Below are positions 55,315-64,000 of a stretch of DNA of 64,000 bases, piece by piece; within the stretch, counting starts at the first letter, position 1; every line of letters starts with the position of its first letter. Both the position numbers and the translations under genes were made by a program. A model generated the notes under the pieces. The model was given only the letters and a program-made list of their open reading frames with translations, had not been told where the DNA came from and did no database searches. This DNA is from Nitrosomonadales bacterium (GTDB lineage: Bacteria > Pseudomonadota > Gammaproteobacteria > Burkholderiales > Gallionellaceae): NCBI GenBank assembly GCA_016177795.1, contig JACOUM010000010.1, forward strand, positions 217,059 to 281,058, given 5' to 3'.

Positions 55315-55956
55315 TTATTTTGCCTTCTTTTCGGCGGAACCTTGTGCAGCAACCGGGGGAGATTCGATAGTAACTCCTCCCATGTCGAAATCGGAATAGA
55401 TAGACTCGACGATTATGCGAGAGCCCTGGTCGTCCATCCAGACAAAAATCTCCTTATCGAGTTGGGCCTCTTTCACTTCTTTTAATCCAAAAGTCCCCTT
55501 GTCGGTTTGGGTTCCTATCTCTTTTTTGATTACCGTATTTTTCTTCAGCGGCGCCCCGTATTTTTTCTCCAGCGCTTTGGCAAGCGTCAGCATTTCTTGC
55601 GTGGAACCGTCTATCACGACCTTGATGAGCGCCTTGTCGCTACTCAGGGTAACCTGTGCAATAGCGTCAACCAGGGTTTCGTAATCGAGCAATATCGTGC
55701 TTTTCTCGTCCGTGAAGGAGCATCTGTCGCTTATGGTGTTGAATTTTTTCCCGATGCATATTTTCTGCAAGGCATCCTTTACTTCCGGTTTGCCAAGAGG
55801 AATGCCTTTAAAGGAAAACGTCTGGTTGGCCTTGCCGGGGAATTGTTCCGCTGAGGAGCCACTCTTTTTCTGTGCCTGAGATTCGGCATTGCCATGGCTT
55901 GAAAAAAGCAATGCGCCAGTAACTGCAATAATTGACAGCAAGATCCGTGGATTCAT
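55315..55956 (-). CDS. Hypothetical exported protein
   Basis: The 213-residue protein has a signal peptide (MNPRILLSIIAVTGALLFSS, then HGNAESQA) and a soluble mature part with FSFKGIPLGKPEVKDALQKI, two cysteines (CIGKKF and DRCSF) and the repeated pattern LAKALEKKYGAPLKK. It likely acts in the periplasm. I recognise no named family. GC is lower than in the flanks. Confidence 0.75.
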   Translation of the reverse strand: MNPRILLSIIAVTGALLFSSHGNAESQAQKKSGSSAEQFPGKANQTFSFKGIPLGKPEVKDALQKICIGKKFNTISDRCSFTDEKSTILLDYETLVDAIAQVTLSSDKALIKVVIDGSTQEMLTLAKALEKKYGAPLKKNTVIKKEIGTQTDKGTFGLKEVKEAQLDKEIFVWMDDQGSRIIVESIYSDFDMGGVTIESPPVAAQGSAEKKAK

Positions 55957-56088
55957 TTTATTAAGTCTCGTTAGTTAAATTGTGACAGCACTGCGGATTA
56001 TGCTCTAACTGCTGGAGAGCTTCAATGAGTTACCCTTGGGTTGGTCGAAAGCGTCCTCGGCGCCCATCTTCAACCACAACTCACAAAA

Positions 56089-56631
56089 CTATTCGACGGG
56101 CGGCTCAATAACCTTCAGTAACACCAGCGCCGCGCCGCTGCCGCCGTCCCTGGGCGGTGCGTCGCAACAGGCCAGCACCTCCGGGCGCTGTGCCAGCCAG
56201 TGGCGCGTGAGCCTGCGCAACACCGCTTCGCCGCCCCGGCTGTTCATGCCCTTGCCGTGGATCACCAGCACGCAGCGCAAGCCGCGCTGCGCCGCCTCGT
56301 GCAGAAACACTTGCAACAATTTGCGCGCCGCGTCGACGGTGTTGCCGTGCAGGTCGAGGCTGTCCTGCACCGGCCAATTGCCGCGCCGCAGTTTGCGCAG
56401 GGTCATGCGCGACAGGCCGTTGCGCAGGAATTCATCCGGTGCGTCTTCGGCGGCAGAATCGGACAGCGTGTCGGGTATCGCGGGAGGCTCGGCAGAAGTG
56501 TGCAGCAGGGGTTTGCGCGGCGGCTTCTGCGGCTTGATGCGGTTCTGCTCGGGCAGCGGTTTCACTTCGCCGACTGCCGCGCGGAACAGCGCGGCATCTT
56601 CGGGCTCGATTTTGTCCGCTGGTTTTTTCAA
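56089..56631 (-). CDS. Smr-domain protein
   Basis: The Smr domain near the C terminus has SLDLHGNTVDAARKLLQVFL, CVLVIHGKGMNSRGGEAVLR and DGGSGAALVLLK. Stand-alone Smr proteins are nucleases or RNA-cleaving factors, for example on stalled ribosomes. The start is uncertain: TTG at 56631 gives KKPADKIEPEDAALFRAAVG, while GTG codons at 56649-56670 would add residues encoded by the CACGAA-type repeat. The repeat seems to have reached the 5' end of the gene. Confidence 0.85.
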   Translation of the reverse strand: MKKPADKIEPEDAALFRAAVGEVKPLPEQNRIKPQKPPRKPLLHTSAEPPAIPDTLSDSAAEDAPDEFLRNGLSRMTLRKLRRGNWPVQDSLDLHGNTVDAARKLLQVFLHEAAQRGLRCVLVIHGKGMNSRGGEAVLRRLTRHWLAQRPEVLACCDAPPRDGGSGAALVLLKVIEPPVE

Positions 56632-56645
56632 TCTAAAAAAACGAT

Positions 56646-56770
56646 TCACCACAAAGGCCGCGAAGAACACGAAGACATTCTATCGGGGTCGCCTCCTGTT
56701 GGCGGCTTGCCAGCAGGGTAGTTTGGATGCCCCGATTTCTTTTCGTGGCCTTCGTGCTCTTCGTGGTTGA
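56646..56770. repeat. CACGAA-type imperfect inverted repeat between smr and trxB
   Basis: The left arm TTCACCACAAAGGCCGCGAA and the right arm TTCGTGGCCTTCGTGCTCTT are inverted, about 30 bases each, around a 60-base core. The arms share the CACGAAG period with the copy at 5698-5761. Confidence 0.7.
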
Positions 56771-56785
56771 TAGCCGTTCCAAGGT

Positions 56786-57826
<1,041 letters not shown>

Positions 57827-57831
57827 CTATT

Positions 57832-58788
57832 ATGAAATTCATTCTGTCCCTGCTGCTGTTGTGCCATTTTGCCGTCCAGGCGGCCGAGCTTCCCGGTATC
57901 CCCCAGTTCATCGACGAAATGGTGGCCAAACATCAATTCGAGCGTGCCGAACTGGCGAATGTGTTCGCCCGCGCGCAGCATAATCCGGCGGTGATCGAGC
58001 TCATTTCCCGCCCCGCTACCATCAAGCCGTGGCCGGAATACCGCGCAATCTTTGTGAACCCGAAGCGCGTCAAACTCGGGCTGGAATTCTGGAACAAATA
58101 CCCGAATACGCTGCGCCGTGCCGAAAAAAAATATGGCGTGCCGCAGGAGATCATCATCGCGATCATCGGTGTGGAAACCCTCTACGGACAGAATGCCGGC
58201 AATTTTCTGGTGCTTGATGCGCTTGCCACGCTGGCGTTCGATTATCCGCGCCGCGCGGATTTCTTCCGCAGCGAGCTGGAGAATTACCTGCTGCTGGCGC
58301 GCGAGCAGCAGTTCGACCTGCTGGACATACGCGGCTCGTATGCCGGCGCGCTGGGCATTCCGCAATTCATGCCGAGCAGCTATCGCAACTATGCGGTGGA
58401 TTTTAACAACAACCGCACGATTGATTTGCTGCGCGAAAATGTGGATTCAATCGGCAGCGTGGCCCAATATCTGCAAGGCTATGGCTGGATCAAGGGCGAG
58501 CCGGTCGCCGCGCGTGCACAGATCGGCGCGGAACTTTCCGCCAGCGCAGCAGGAACGCCGCGCACCCTGGCGGAATGGGCTGCGACCGGAATAGTGCCCG
58601 GCGTGAATTTCGCACCGGACAAGCCCGCGCGCCTGGTCGATTTCACGGTGGAGGAGGGCAAGGAATACTGGCTGGCATTCAATAATTTCGAGGTCATCAC
58701 GCGCTACAACAACAGCGATTTCTACGCGATGTCGGTATTCCAGCTGGCCGAGGAACTGAAGGCGGCGCGCAAGGCCGGGAAACCATGA
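57832..58788 (+). CDS. mltB: Lytic murein transglycosylase B
   Basis: The 318-residue protein has a signal peptide (MKFILSLLLLCHFAVQAAEL), no lipobox cysteine after it in the usual position, and the family 3 lytic transglycosylase core with the catalytic Glu in IIGVETLYGQNAGNFLVLDA, GALGIPQFMPSSYRNYAVDF and VDSIGSVAQYLQGYGW. It cleaves peptidoglycan in the periplasm. It overlaps the next gene by four bases (ATGA). Confidence 0.94.
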   Translation: MKFILSLLLLCHFAVQAAELPGIPQFIDEMVAKHQFERAELANVFARAQHNPAVIELISRPATIKPWPEYRAIFVNPKRVKLGLEFWNKYPNTLRRAEKKYGVPQEIIIAIIGVETLYGQNAGNFLVLDALATLAFDYPRRADFFRSELENYLLLAREQQFDLLDIRGSYAGALGIPQFMPSSYRNYAVDFNNNRTIDLLRENVDSIGSVAQYLQGYGWIKGEPVAARAQIGAELSASAAGTPRTLAEWAATGIVPGVNFAPDKPARLVDFTVEEGKEYWLAFNNFEVITRYNNSDFYAMSVFQLAEELKAARKAGKP

Positions 58789-59687
58789 AGTGGGGTAAGC
58801 AGGCAATCCGCGTAGCGGATGCTCGCAAGAACCTGTGTTGCTGGATGTGGCTGGTACTGTTGTTGTCTCCGGCTGCGGCGGCCGGCGAACTCGAAATCAT
58901 CAATCTCAGGCATCGCAGTGCGGAGGATGTGCTGCCGGTCATTCGACCGTTGCTGGAAAAGGACGACGTAGCCAGCGGCATGAATTACCAGCTCATCCTG
59001 CGCACCTCGCCGCAGAACCTCGAGCAGGTCAAAAAACTGCTGGAGAGCATCGACGTTGCGCCGCGCCGTTTGAAAATCACCGTGCTGCAAAACGCGGACA
59101 GCGAAACCGTCGCGCGGCTGACCGGAGTGTCCGGCAATATCGGCTTGAGCCGCGAGGCGCGGGTCGCCGTGCCGGATAGCGGCGGCGGCAGCGGACTGAA
59201 TGTCGAACTCGGACAAGGGCAGGACAGGCTGAAGGCCAGAGTGAGCTCCACCCGCGCGCTCGAAGACGAGCGCAACACCCAGCAACTGCAAGTGCTGGAA
59301 GGCAATCGCGCATTGGTCCGCGGCGGGCAATCCGTTCCCGTGCCGCAACGGCAGGTGATACAGGGTCCGTGGGGTACGCGGGTGATCGACAGCGTGCAGT
59401 ATCAGGAAATTGGCAGCGGGTTTTATGTACTGCCGCGCGTCAACGGCGACCGGGTGACGCTGGAAATCAGCACGCAGAACGACGCACTCGTACCGGATGG
59501 CGGCGACTATCCGGTCATGCGTGTCCAGCAGGCTTCCAGCACCCTGTCGGGCCGTCTGGGCGAATGGCTGGAAGTCGGCGGCCTGGGGCAGCAGAAAGAC
59601 AACGATAACTCGACCCTTTCCACGCGCGGCACGTCCCGGATACGCGAGCAGCGCAAGGTGCTGATCAAGGTGGAAGAGGTTGAGTAG
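58785..59687 (+). CDS. Secretin-like protein (NolW-type N-domain)
   Basis: The 300-residue protein has an export signal (WLVLLLSPAAAAGELE), then LEIINLRHRSAEDVLPVIRP and LILRTSPQNLEQVKKLLESI, the secretin N-domain, and later VNGDRVTLEISTQND and GEWLEVGG, weakly like the secretin core. Much of the barrel part is short, so it may not form a full channel. It is coupled to mltB, which could open the cell wall for it. No type II, III or IV secretion gene is adjacent. Confidence 0.7.
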   Translation: MKWGKQAIRVADARKNLCCWMWLVLLLSPAAAAGELEIINLRHRSAEDVLPVIRPLLEKDDVASGMNYQLILRTSPQNLEQVKKLLESIDVAPRRLKITVLQNADSETVARLTGVSGNIGLSREARVAVPDSGGGSGLNVELGQGQDRLKARVSSTRALEDERNTQQLQVLEGNRALVRGGQSVPVPQRQVIQGPWGTRVIDSVQYQEIGSGFYVLPRVNGDRVTLEISTQNDALVPDGGDYPVMRVQQASSTLSGRLGEWLEVGGLGQQKDNDNSTLSTRGTSRIREQRKVLIKVEEVE

Positions 59688-59801
59688 CGTTGGACTGGCA
59701 GGTGAAAATGCAGGAAAAAATGTCCTGGATTCAGTAAAAGGGAAGGATCGAACGTCGATGTCTGTTCTGAAACAAGCACGTCTTGACAGCCGGAGGGCAA
59801 A

Positions 59802-60962
59802 ATGAAGCTGTCCGCGTATCCGCTCTGGCTGGTGGGCTTTCGCCCGTTTTTTGCATTGGCCTGTTTATCCGGATTGAGCCTGCCGCTCCTGTGGGTACTG
59901 GTTTTTTCCGGCGTTATTCCAGCGCCGGCCGCTTCATTCACCGCGGTGCAATGGCATGCCCACGAAATGTTTTTCGGCTTTGGATGGGCGGTCATTGGCG
60001 GGTTCCTGCTGACCTCGACCAAGAACTGGGTGAAGGTGCGCGGCTATCATGGCAATGCGCTGATGTTCCTGGTTGCCGCGTGGCTTTTCGAGCGCATCGG
60101 CATGTGGTTCGAGGGCGCCTGGCCGCCATTCCTGTTCCTGATTTCCAATAATCTGTTCCTGGGATCGATTGTGGCGATGCTGGTCTGGACGCTGATCCGC
60201 AACCGCAAGAGCGATTTCTATCCCGATAACTATTTTTTCCTGCTGATCCTTCCCGTTTTCCTGCTGGCAAAAAACCTGATACTCAGCGCCGAATATATGC
60301 AGGTTGGCTGGAGCATGGCATTGGGACTGTTCCGCGTGGCGTTCCTGGTGATGCTGGAGCGGACGCTGGCGCAGTTCATGAAGGGCGTGTTCGATGTGGA
60401 CATCATGCATCATCCAATGCTGGACAAGGCGATCAAGCGGCTGGCGCTGCTGCTGGTCTTTGCCAGCCTGCTGCCGGAACCGCTGGCCGGTGCGCTCGCG
60501 CTGCTGCTGGCGCTGCTGCTGGCCGACCGTTTCTTTTTCTGGAAGCCGCACCTCGGCATGCGGCGGCTCGACATCGGCATCATGTATCTGGGCTACCTCG
60601 CCATTACCGCGCAACTGCTGGTCGCGTTTCTCGACCGCTTCGTTCATATCGAATGGATCGGCTCGGTGTCGGTGCACCTGTTCGCCTTCGGCGCGATGGG
60701 GCTGATTATTCCCGCGATGATCGTCAGGATATCGAAGGGGCACACCGGCAGGAAGGTGGCCTTCGATGCGCTCGACAAACTGTGCCTGTGGATCATGATG
60801 CTGGCCTTCGTGCTGCGCATCGTCATGCCGCAGGTTGATCCCGCCGGTTACACATACTGGGTCTATCTCGCGGCACTGTGCTGGTTTGCCTGTTTTGCGC
60901 TGCTCGGATGGCGCTACATTCCCTTCCTGATGCAGCCGCGCATCGATGGCAAGGAACATTAG
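59802..60962 (+). CDS. nnrS: NnrS-family membrane protein
   Basis: The 386-residue protein has about 12 hydrophobic helices and starts MKLSAYPLWLVGFRPFFALA, then VQWHAHEMFFGFGWAVIGGF, with His residues for haem and copper, and LFAFGAMGLIIPAMIVRISK. NnrS protects against nitric oxide and iron-dinitrosyl stress in denitrifiers. AGCCGGAGGG precedes the ATG. No NO-reductase gene is adjacent in this window. Confidence 0.9.
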   Translation: MKLSAYPLWLVGFRPFFALACLSGLSLPLLWVLVFSGVIPAPAASFTAVQWHAHEMFFGFGWAVIGGFLLTSTKNWVKVRGYHGNALMFLVAAWLFERIGMWFEGAWPPFLFLISNNLFLGSIVAMLVWTLIRNRKSDFYPDNYFFLLILPVFLLAKNLILSAEYMQVGWSMALGLFRVAFLVMLERTLAQFMKGVFDVDIMHHPMLDKAIKRLALLLVFASLLPEPLAGALALLLALLLADRFFFWKPHLGMRRLDIGIMYLGYLAITAQLLVAFLDRFVHIEWIGSVSVHLFAFGAMGLIIPAMIVRISKGHTGRKVAFDALDKLCLWIMMLAFVLRIVMPQVDPAGYTYWVYLAALCWFACFALLGWRYIPFLMQPRIDGKEH

Positions 60963-61100
60963 ACGGGCCGGTCTCGCGGCCGCACCGCGCGATCCGGAAA
61001 AGCATCTTCCCTTCGTGAAGCCGGAGCAGGCCGGGATAGTGGACATGATTTCCAATCCGTGTAATCTCCATATCAGGATTTTCTACCCGGTCTGAAGCGC

Positions 61101-63071
61101 ATGGTTTCCGTCCAGCACAACTTTCCTCCTCTCGCGGGTGAGGACAGCGCAGACATCCGGCATTGGCTGGCTGCCTTGTCCGCTGTTTACCCGCCCGCAG
61201 AAATTTCGCTGATCCGTCAGGCGTGCGAATTCGCCGCGCCCCTCTACCACGGGCAGGTCGAAATCACCGGCACGCCGCTGCTGCGCCACGCGCTCGGCTC
61301 GGCCTCCATCCTGATCGGGCTGCACCTGGATCACGAGACCATCGCGGCCACCGCGTTGCATGCCGTACCGGATTACCTGGAGGGCTGGGCCGAGGCGCTG
61401 AACGCGCGCTTTGGCCGCAACGTGACGGCGCTGGTCGAAGGCATCTCGCGCGTGGAGCGGATCCGCCTGTTCAGCGAGATGCGCGGCGCGCAGGACAAGG
61501 AGGAGGCCGCGCAGCAGATCGAGAGCCTGCGCAAGATGCTGCTGGCAATGGTGGAAGACATCCGCGTCGTGCTCATCAAGCTCGCCGAGCGCACCCAGAC
61601 CCTGCGCAACCTGTCCGGCGCAAACCCGCAGCAGCAGAAAAAGATTGCGCAGGAGACGCAGAGCATCTTCGCCCCGCTCGCGAACCGGCTCGGCGTATGG
61701 CAGCTCAAGTGGGAACTGGAAGACCTGTCGCTGCGCTACCTGGAGCCGGCGCTCTACAAGAAAGTGGCGAAGCTACTCGACGAGCGCCGCGTGGACCGGG
61801 AGCGCTACATCGCGGAGGTGATCGCGCAGCTCGGACAAAAACTGGACGCGGCCGGCATCGAGGCCGAGGTGAGCGGGCGTCCCAAGCACATCCACAGCAT
61901 CATCAGCAAGATGAAGCGCAAGCAGGTCGGGTTCGGCGAGCTCTACGACGTTCGCGCTGTGCGCATATTGGTAAGCGATGTTCAGAACTGCTACGCGGCG
62001 CTGTCCTTGGTGCATGAGTTGTGGCCGCCGATCGCCGGCGAATTCGACGACTACATCGCGAACCCCAAGGGCAACGGCTACCGCTCGCTGCACACCGCCG
62101 TGACCGGGCCGCGGCAGCTCGCTTTGGAAGTGCAGATCCGCACGCATGACATGCACCACGATTCGGAGCTCGGCGTCGCCGCGCACTGGCGCTACAAGGA
62201 AAACAGGAAATCCGACGCCGGGTTCGACGACAAGCTCGCCTGGCTGCGCCAGATCCTCGCGTGGAAGGCGGAACTGGCCGGCAGCGGCAGTTTGCAGGAA
62301 CAATTCCGCAACGAGCTGCTGCAGGACCGCGTGTATGTGTTCACGCCGCTTGGCAAGGTGATGGATTTGCCGAGGGGCGCGACCCCGGTGGATTTCGCCT
62401 ACAGCCTGCACACCGACCTCGGCCACCGCACCCGCGGCGCCAAGGTGGACGGCAGCATCGTGCCGCTCAGGTACAAATTGCAGAACGGGCAGCGTGTGGA
62501 AATTCTCACCGCAAAACACGGCGCGCCGAGCCGCGACTGGCTCAGTCCGCAGCTTGGCTACCTGAAGAGTGCACGTACGCGCGCCAAGGTGCGGCACTGG
62601 TTCAAGACGCAAAACCTGGACGACAGCATCGCGCAGGGCAGGTTGCTGCTCGAGCGCGAACTGCAGCGCCTCGGCGTAACCGCCGTCAACCAGGAAAAGG
62701 TCGCGCAGCGCCTGAGCTTCCATAAGCTGGAAGAACTGCTCGCCGCGCTGGGGCGCGGCGAAATCACCCCGCGCCGGCTCGGCCTTGCCATCCGGCAGGA
62801 AGTGCCCGCGAAGCCGGCAGCCATGCCGCGGCCCATTTCCAGCAAACCCGCCGCGCAACGCGTCTCTTCGACGGGCGTGCTGATCGAAGGCGTGGATAAC
62901 CTGATGATCAAGCTGGCCAAGTGCTGCAAGCCGGAGAAGCCGGATGCCATCATCGGCTATGTCACGCGCGACCGGGGCATCACCATCCACCGGCAGGATT
63001 GCGCGTTCATGCAACGCACGCCGGAAGACAAGCGCGACCGGATACTCAACGCGGTCTGGACCGGGGAGTAG
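61101..63071 (+). CDS. relA: RelA/SpoT-family (p)ppGpp synthetase, lacking ACT domain
   Basis: The 656-residue protein has a degenerate HD hydrolase domain (LHAVPDYLEG in place of the HDxxED string, so hydrolysis is unlikely), a synthetase domain (VSGRPKHIHSIISKMKRKQV, LYDVRAVRILVSDVQNCYAA, NPKGNGYRSLHTAVTGP), and a TGS domain (VYVFTPLGKVMDLPRGATPV). KLAKCCKPEKPDAIIGYVT is the zinc-finger part, but the protein then ends; the C-terminal ACT/RRM domain of about 80 residues is missing and not found in the other frames to 63160. This is the RelA-type synthetase of the stringent response; whether ribosome control is changed is inference. Confidence 0.93.
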   Translation: MVSVQHNFPPLAGEDSADIRHWLAALSAVYPPAEISLIRQACEFAAPLYHGQVEITGTPLLRHALGSASILIGLHLDHETIAATALHAVPDYLEGWAEALNARFGRNVTALVEGISRVERIRLFSEMRGAQDKEEAAQQIESLRKMLLAMVEDIRVVLIKLAERTQTLRNLSGANPQQQKKIAQETQSIFAPLANRLGVWQLKWELEDLSLRYLEPALYKKVAKLLDERRVDRERYIAEVIAQLGQKLDAAGIEAEVSGRPKHIHSIISKMKRKQVGFGELYDVRAVRILVSDVQNCYAALSLVHELWPPIAGEFDDYIANPKGNGYRSLHTAVTGPRQLALEVQIRTHDMHHDSELGVAAHWRYKENRKSDAGFDDKLAWLRQILAWKAELAGSGSLQEQFRNELLQDRVYVFTPLGKVMDLPRGATPVDFAYSLHTDLGHRTRGAKVDGSIVPLRYKLQNGQRVEILTAKHGAPSRDWLSPQLGYLKSARTRAKVRHWFKTQNLDDSIAQGRLLLERELQRLGVTAVNQEKVAQRLSFHKLEELLAALGRGEITPRRLGLAIRQEVPAKPAAMPRPISSKPAAQRVSSTGVLIEGVDNLMIKLAKCCKPEKPDAIIGYVTRDRGITIHRQDCAFMQRTPEDKRDRILNAVWTGE

Positions 63072-63126
63072 GGAGAATCCGGTAAAAATCTCTGGGGTAT
63101 TGCGCACCGGCAGAAATTTTACTATT

Positions 63127-63144
63127 ATGAACGAATGTTCATTC
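63127..63144. promoter_or_regulatory. Palindromic operator before the TetR gene
   Basis: ATGAAC-GAAT-GTTCAT is a perfect six-base inverted repeat with a four-base centre, 17 bases before the TetR start and next to a TATTAT box. It resembles the operator-like palindrome at 63782-63795. Confidence 0.6.
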
Positions 63145-63160
63145 TAGGTTTGGAATAATA

Positions 63161-63751
63161 ATGGTTCGTGCCCCTGTCAACGTTCAGTCCGGGCAAATCG
63201 AAGAGAGGATTATTGCTGCTGCGCTGCAACTGTTCACGCGGCGCGGCTACTTCAATACGTCTGTGCCCGATATGGCGCAGGCTGCACAGGTCAGCGTAGG
63301 TTCGATTTATCATTACTTCAAGAATAAGGAAGACGTGGCTCGGGCACTGAGTGAGAACCTGACGGATGGCCTGCAGGAAGAGCTGGACAGAATCATTCAG
63401 AAACATGACACGGTGCATGATCGTTGCCGCGCCACTATTGCGGTGCTGTTCGAGTTGACGGAGTCGAACCGCGATGCCATGGAATTCATGCTGTACGCAA
63501 AACATCGTGAGTTCCTGCCGGTCGCGCGCCCGATATGTTCGTCCAAGCCGTTTGAAACAATGCGCGGGTTCGTGCAGGACGGCATGGAGCGCGGAGAAAT
63601 CCGTCGTATGGACATCATGGTGGCCAGTTCGTGTCTCTTCGGCGGCGCAATTCGCCTGATCACTGCGCGCCTCGACGGCGTTCTTGCAGAGCCGCTCCCG
63701 GATATGCTGGACGCGACATGGGAATGTGCCTGGCGTGGCGTTGCGGCCTGA
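63161..63751 (+). CDS. TetR/AcrR-family transcriptional regulator
   Basis: The 196-residue protein has the N-terminal TetR DNA-binding domain (IIAAALQLFTRRGYFNTSVP then DMAQAAQVSVGSIYHYFKNK) and a helical C-terminal ligand domain with two cysteines (PICSSKPF, SSCLFGGA). Palindromes lie in its own promoter and in front of the downstream cytochrome b gene, so it likely represses both. Confidence 0.93.
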   Translation: MVRAPVNVQSGQIEERIIAAALQLFTRRGYFNTSVPDMAQAAQVSVGSIYHYFKNKEDVARALSENLTDGLQEELDRIIQKHDTVHDRCRATIAVLFELTESNRDAMEFMLYAKHREFLPVARPICSSKPFETMRGFVQDGMERGEIRRMDIMVASSCLFGGAIRLITARLDGVLAEPLPDMLDATWECAWRGVAA

Positions 63752-63781
63752 TTTTGGAGCCGTGTTTTTTTATTAAATTCG

Positions 63782-63795
63782 AACGAATATTCGTT
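63782..63795. promoter_or_regulatory. Perfect palindromic operator before the cytochrome b gene
   Basis: AACGAATATTCGTT is a perfect 14-base palindrome, preceded by ATTCG. The half-site GAACGAAT is the same as in the TetR promoter site. It lies 67 bases before the next ATG. Confidence 0.65.
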
Positions 63796-63861
63796 ATGGA
63801 TGGATCCAGGATGAAGCGGGTAGCTGTCAAATCAGATTATGAACTACTACACAGGTGACTT

Positions 63862-64000
63862 ATGAAAATCAAGCAATCGCATTGGCACCATTTTTTTGGC
63901 GGGATAGGCCTGTTGCTGCTCATTATCCAGGTTCTTTCCGGCTCGGTTCTGACGCTGTTTTATTTGCCCGACCTGAAAGAAGCCTATGGCAGCGTGCAAT
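63862..64000 (+). CDS. Cytochrome b N-terminal domain protein (start only)
   Basis: The frame is open from an ATG at 63862 to the window edge, 46 residues: MKIKQSHWHHFFGGIGLLLL then a second hydrophobic run, and FYLPDLKEAYGSVQ. The pattern W-x-x-F-G-x-x-G-x-x-L-L-x-I-Q followed by YLPD...A-S-V is that of cytochrome b/b6 N-terminal domains. It is likely under control of the TetR regulator just upstream. The rest lies outside the window. Confidence 0.7.
   Translation, partial: MKIKQSHWHHFFGGIGLLLLIIQVLSGSVLTLFYLPDLKEAYGSVQ

Overview
The window looks like chromosomal DNA from a betaproteobacterium, probably of the Nitrosomonadales or Gallionellaceae type. This rests on the gene families and gene order: the hisC-B-H-A-F-I-E/hit/tatABC run, argH divergent from an algZ/algR-like pair, DUF2782-thrB, a BPSS1780-type membrane gene, high GC with short intergenic gaps, and both a hydrogenase-4-like subunit and sulfide-linked genes. 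The genus assignment is inference only; no rRNA lies in the window.

Layout. 1-6.6 kb: end of a hyfB-like complex I/hydrogenase-4 gene, dnaE, tRNA-Gly(CCC), thiS-thiG. 6.6-11 kb: trmB; an AT-rich orphan gene bracketed by 55-bp inverted repeats; a divergent ArsR-rhodanese regulator facing a DsrE-like protein and an SQR-like flavoprotein. 11-23 kb: NIF3-family protein, DegS-like protease, the his-hit-tat operon on the minus strand, cca, slt, grxD. 23-34 kb: argH, LytS/LytTR pair, YgfX-like protein, a Ser/Thr kinase beside a class III cyclase with a PEGA-like tail, rluB, recR, ybaB, dnaX, pagL-like gene and the 4.5S RNA gene ffs. 34-42 kb: a MITE-like element, secreted sugar dehydrogenase, polA, LOG-family protein, DNA glycosylase, a second MITE-like element, DUF2782, thrB, BPSS1780-like. 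42-52 kb: uvrD, galU with an unusual duplicated and structured leader, hpt, MTI phosphorylase, peptide deformylase, acnA, fumC. 52-54 kb: an integron-type cassette cluster with three attC-like hairpins and no integrase gene. 54-57 kb: zinc-ribbon cyclase, secreted orphan, smr, trxB. 57-64 kb: mltB, secretin-like protein, nnrS, a relA-like synthetase lacking its ACT end, TetR regulator with two palindromic operators and the start of a cytochrome b gene.

Most of the window is housekeeping: replication and repair (dnaE, dnaX, polA, uvrD, recR, glycosylase), histidine biosynthesis, thiamine thiazole, Tat export, TCA enzymes, purine salvage, envelope turnover and stringent response. The accessory signal is in repeats and small inserts. 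A CCCTCACC/GGTGAGGG palindromic family sits in intergenic spaces and, in frame, inside hisH, polA and uvrD. Two elements with related GGGAACCTCT-type ends, CACGAA-type inverted repeats at two loci, a conserved CGAAAT-N6-GCATTTCGGCATAT hairpin at two gene ends, and the attC cluster show repeated small-element activity. The most novel-looking systems are the integrase-less cassette cluster and the galU leader, in which a 36-codon upstream ORF begins like GalU itself and runs into a perfect 16-bp stem whose loop holds the galU ribosome binding site and start codon.
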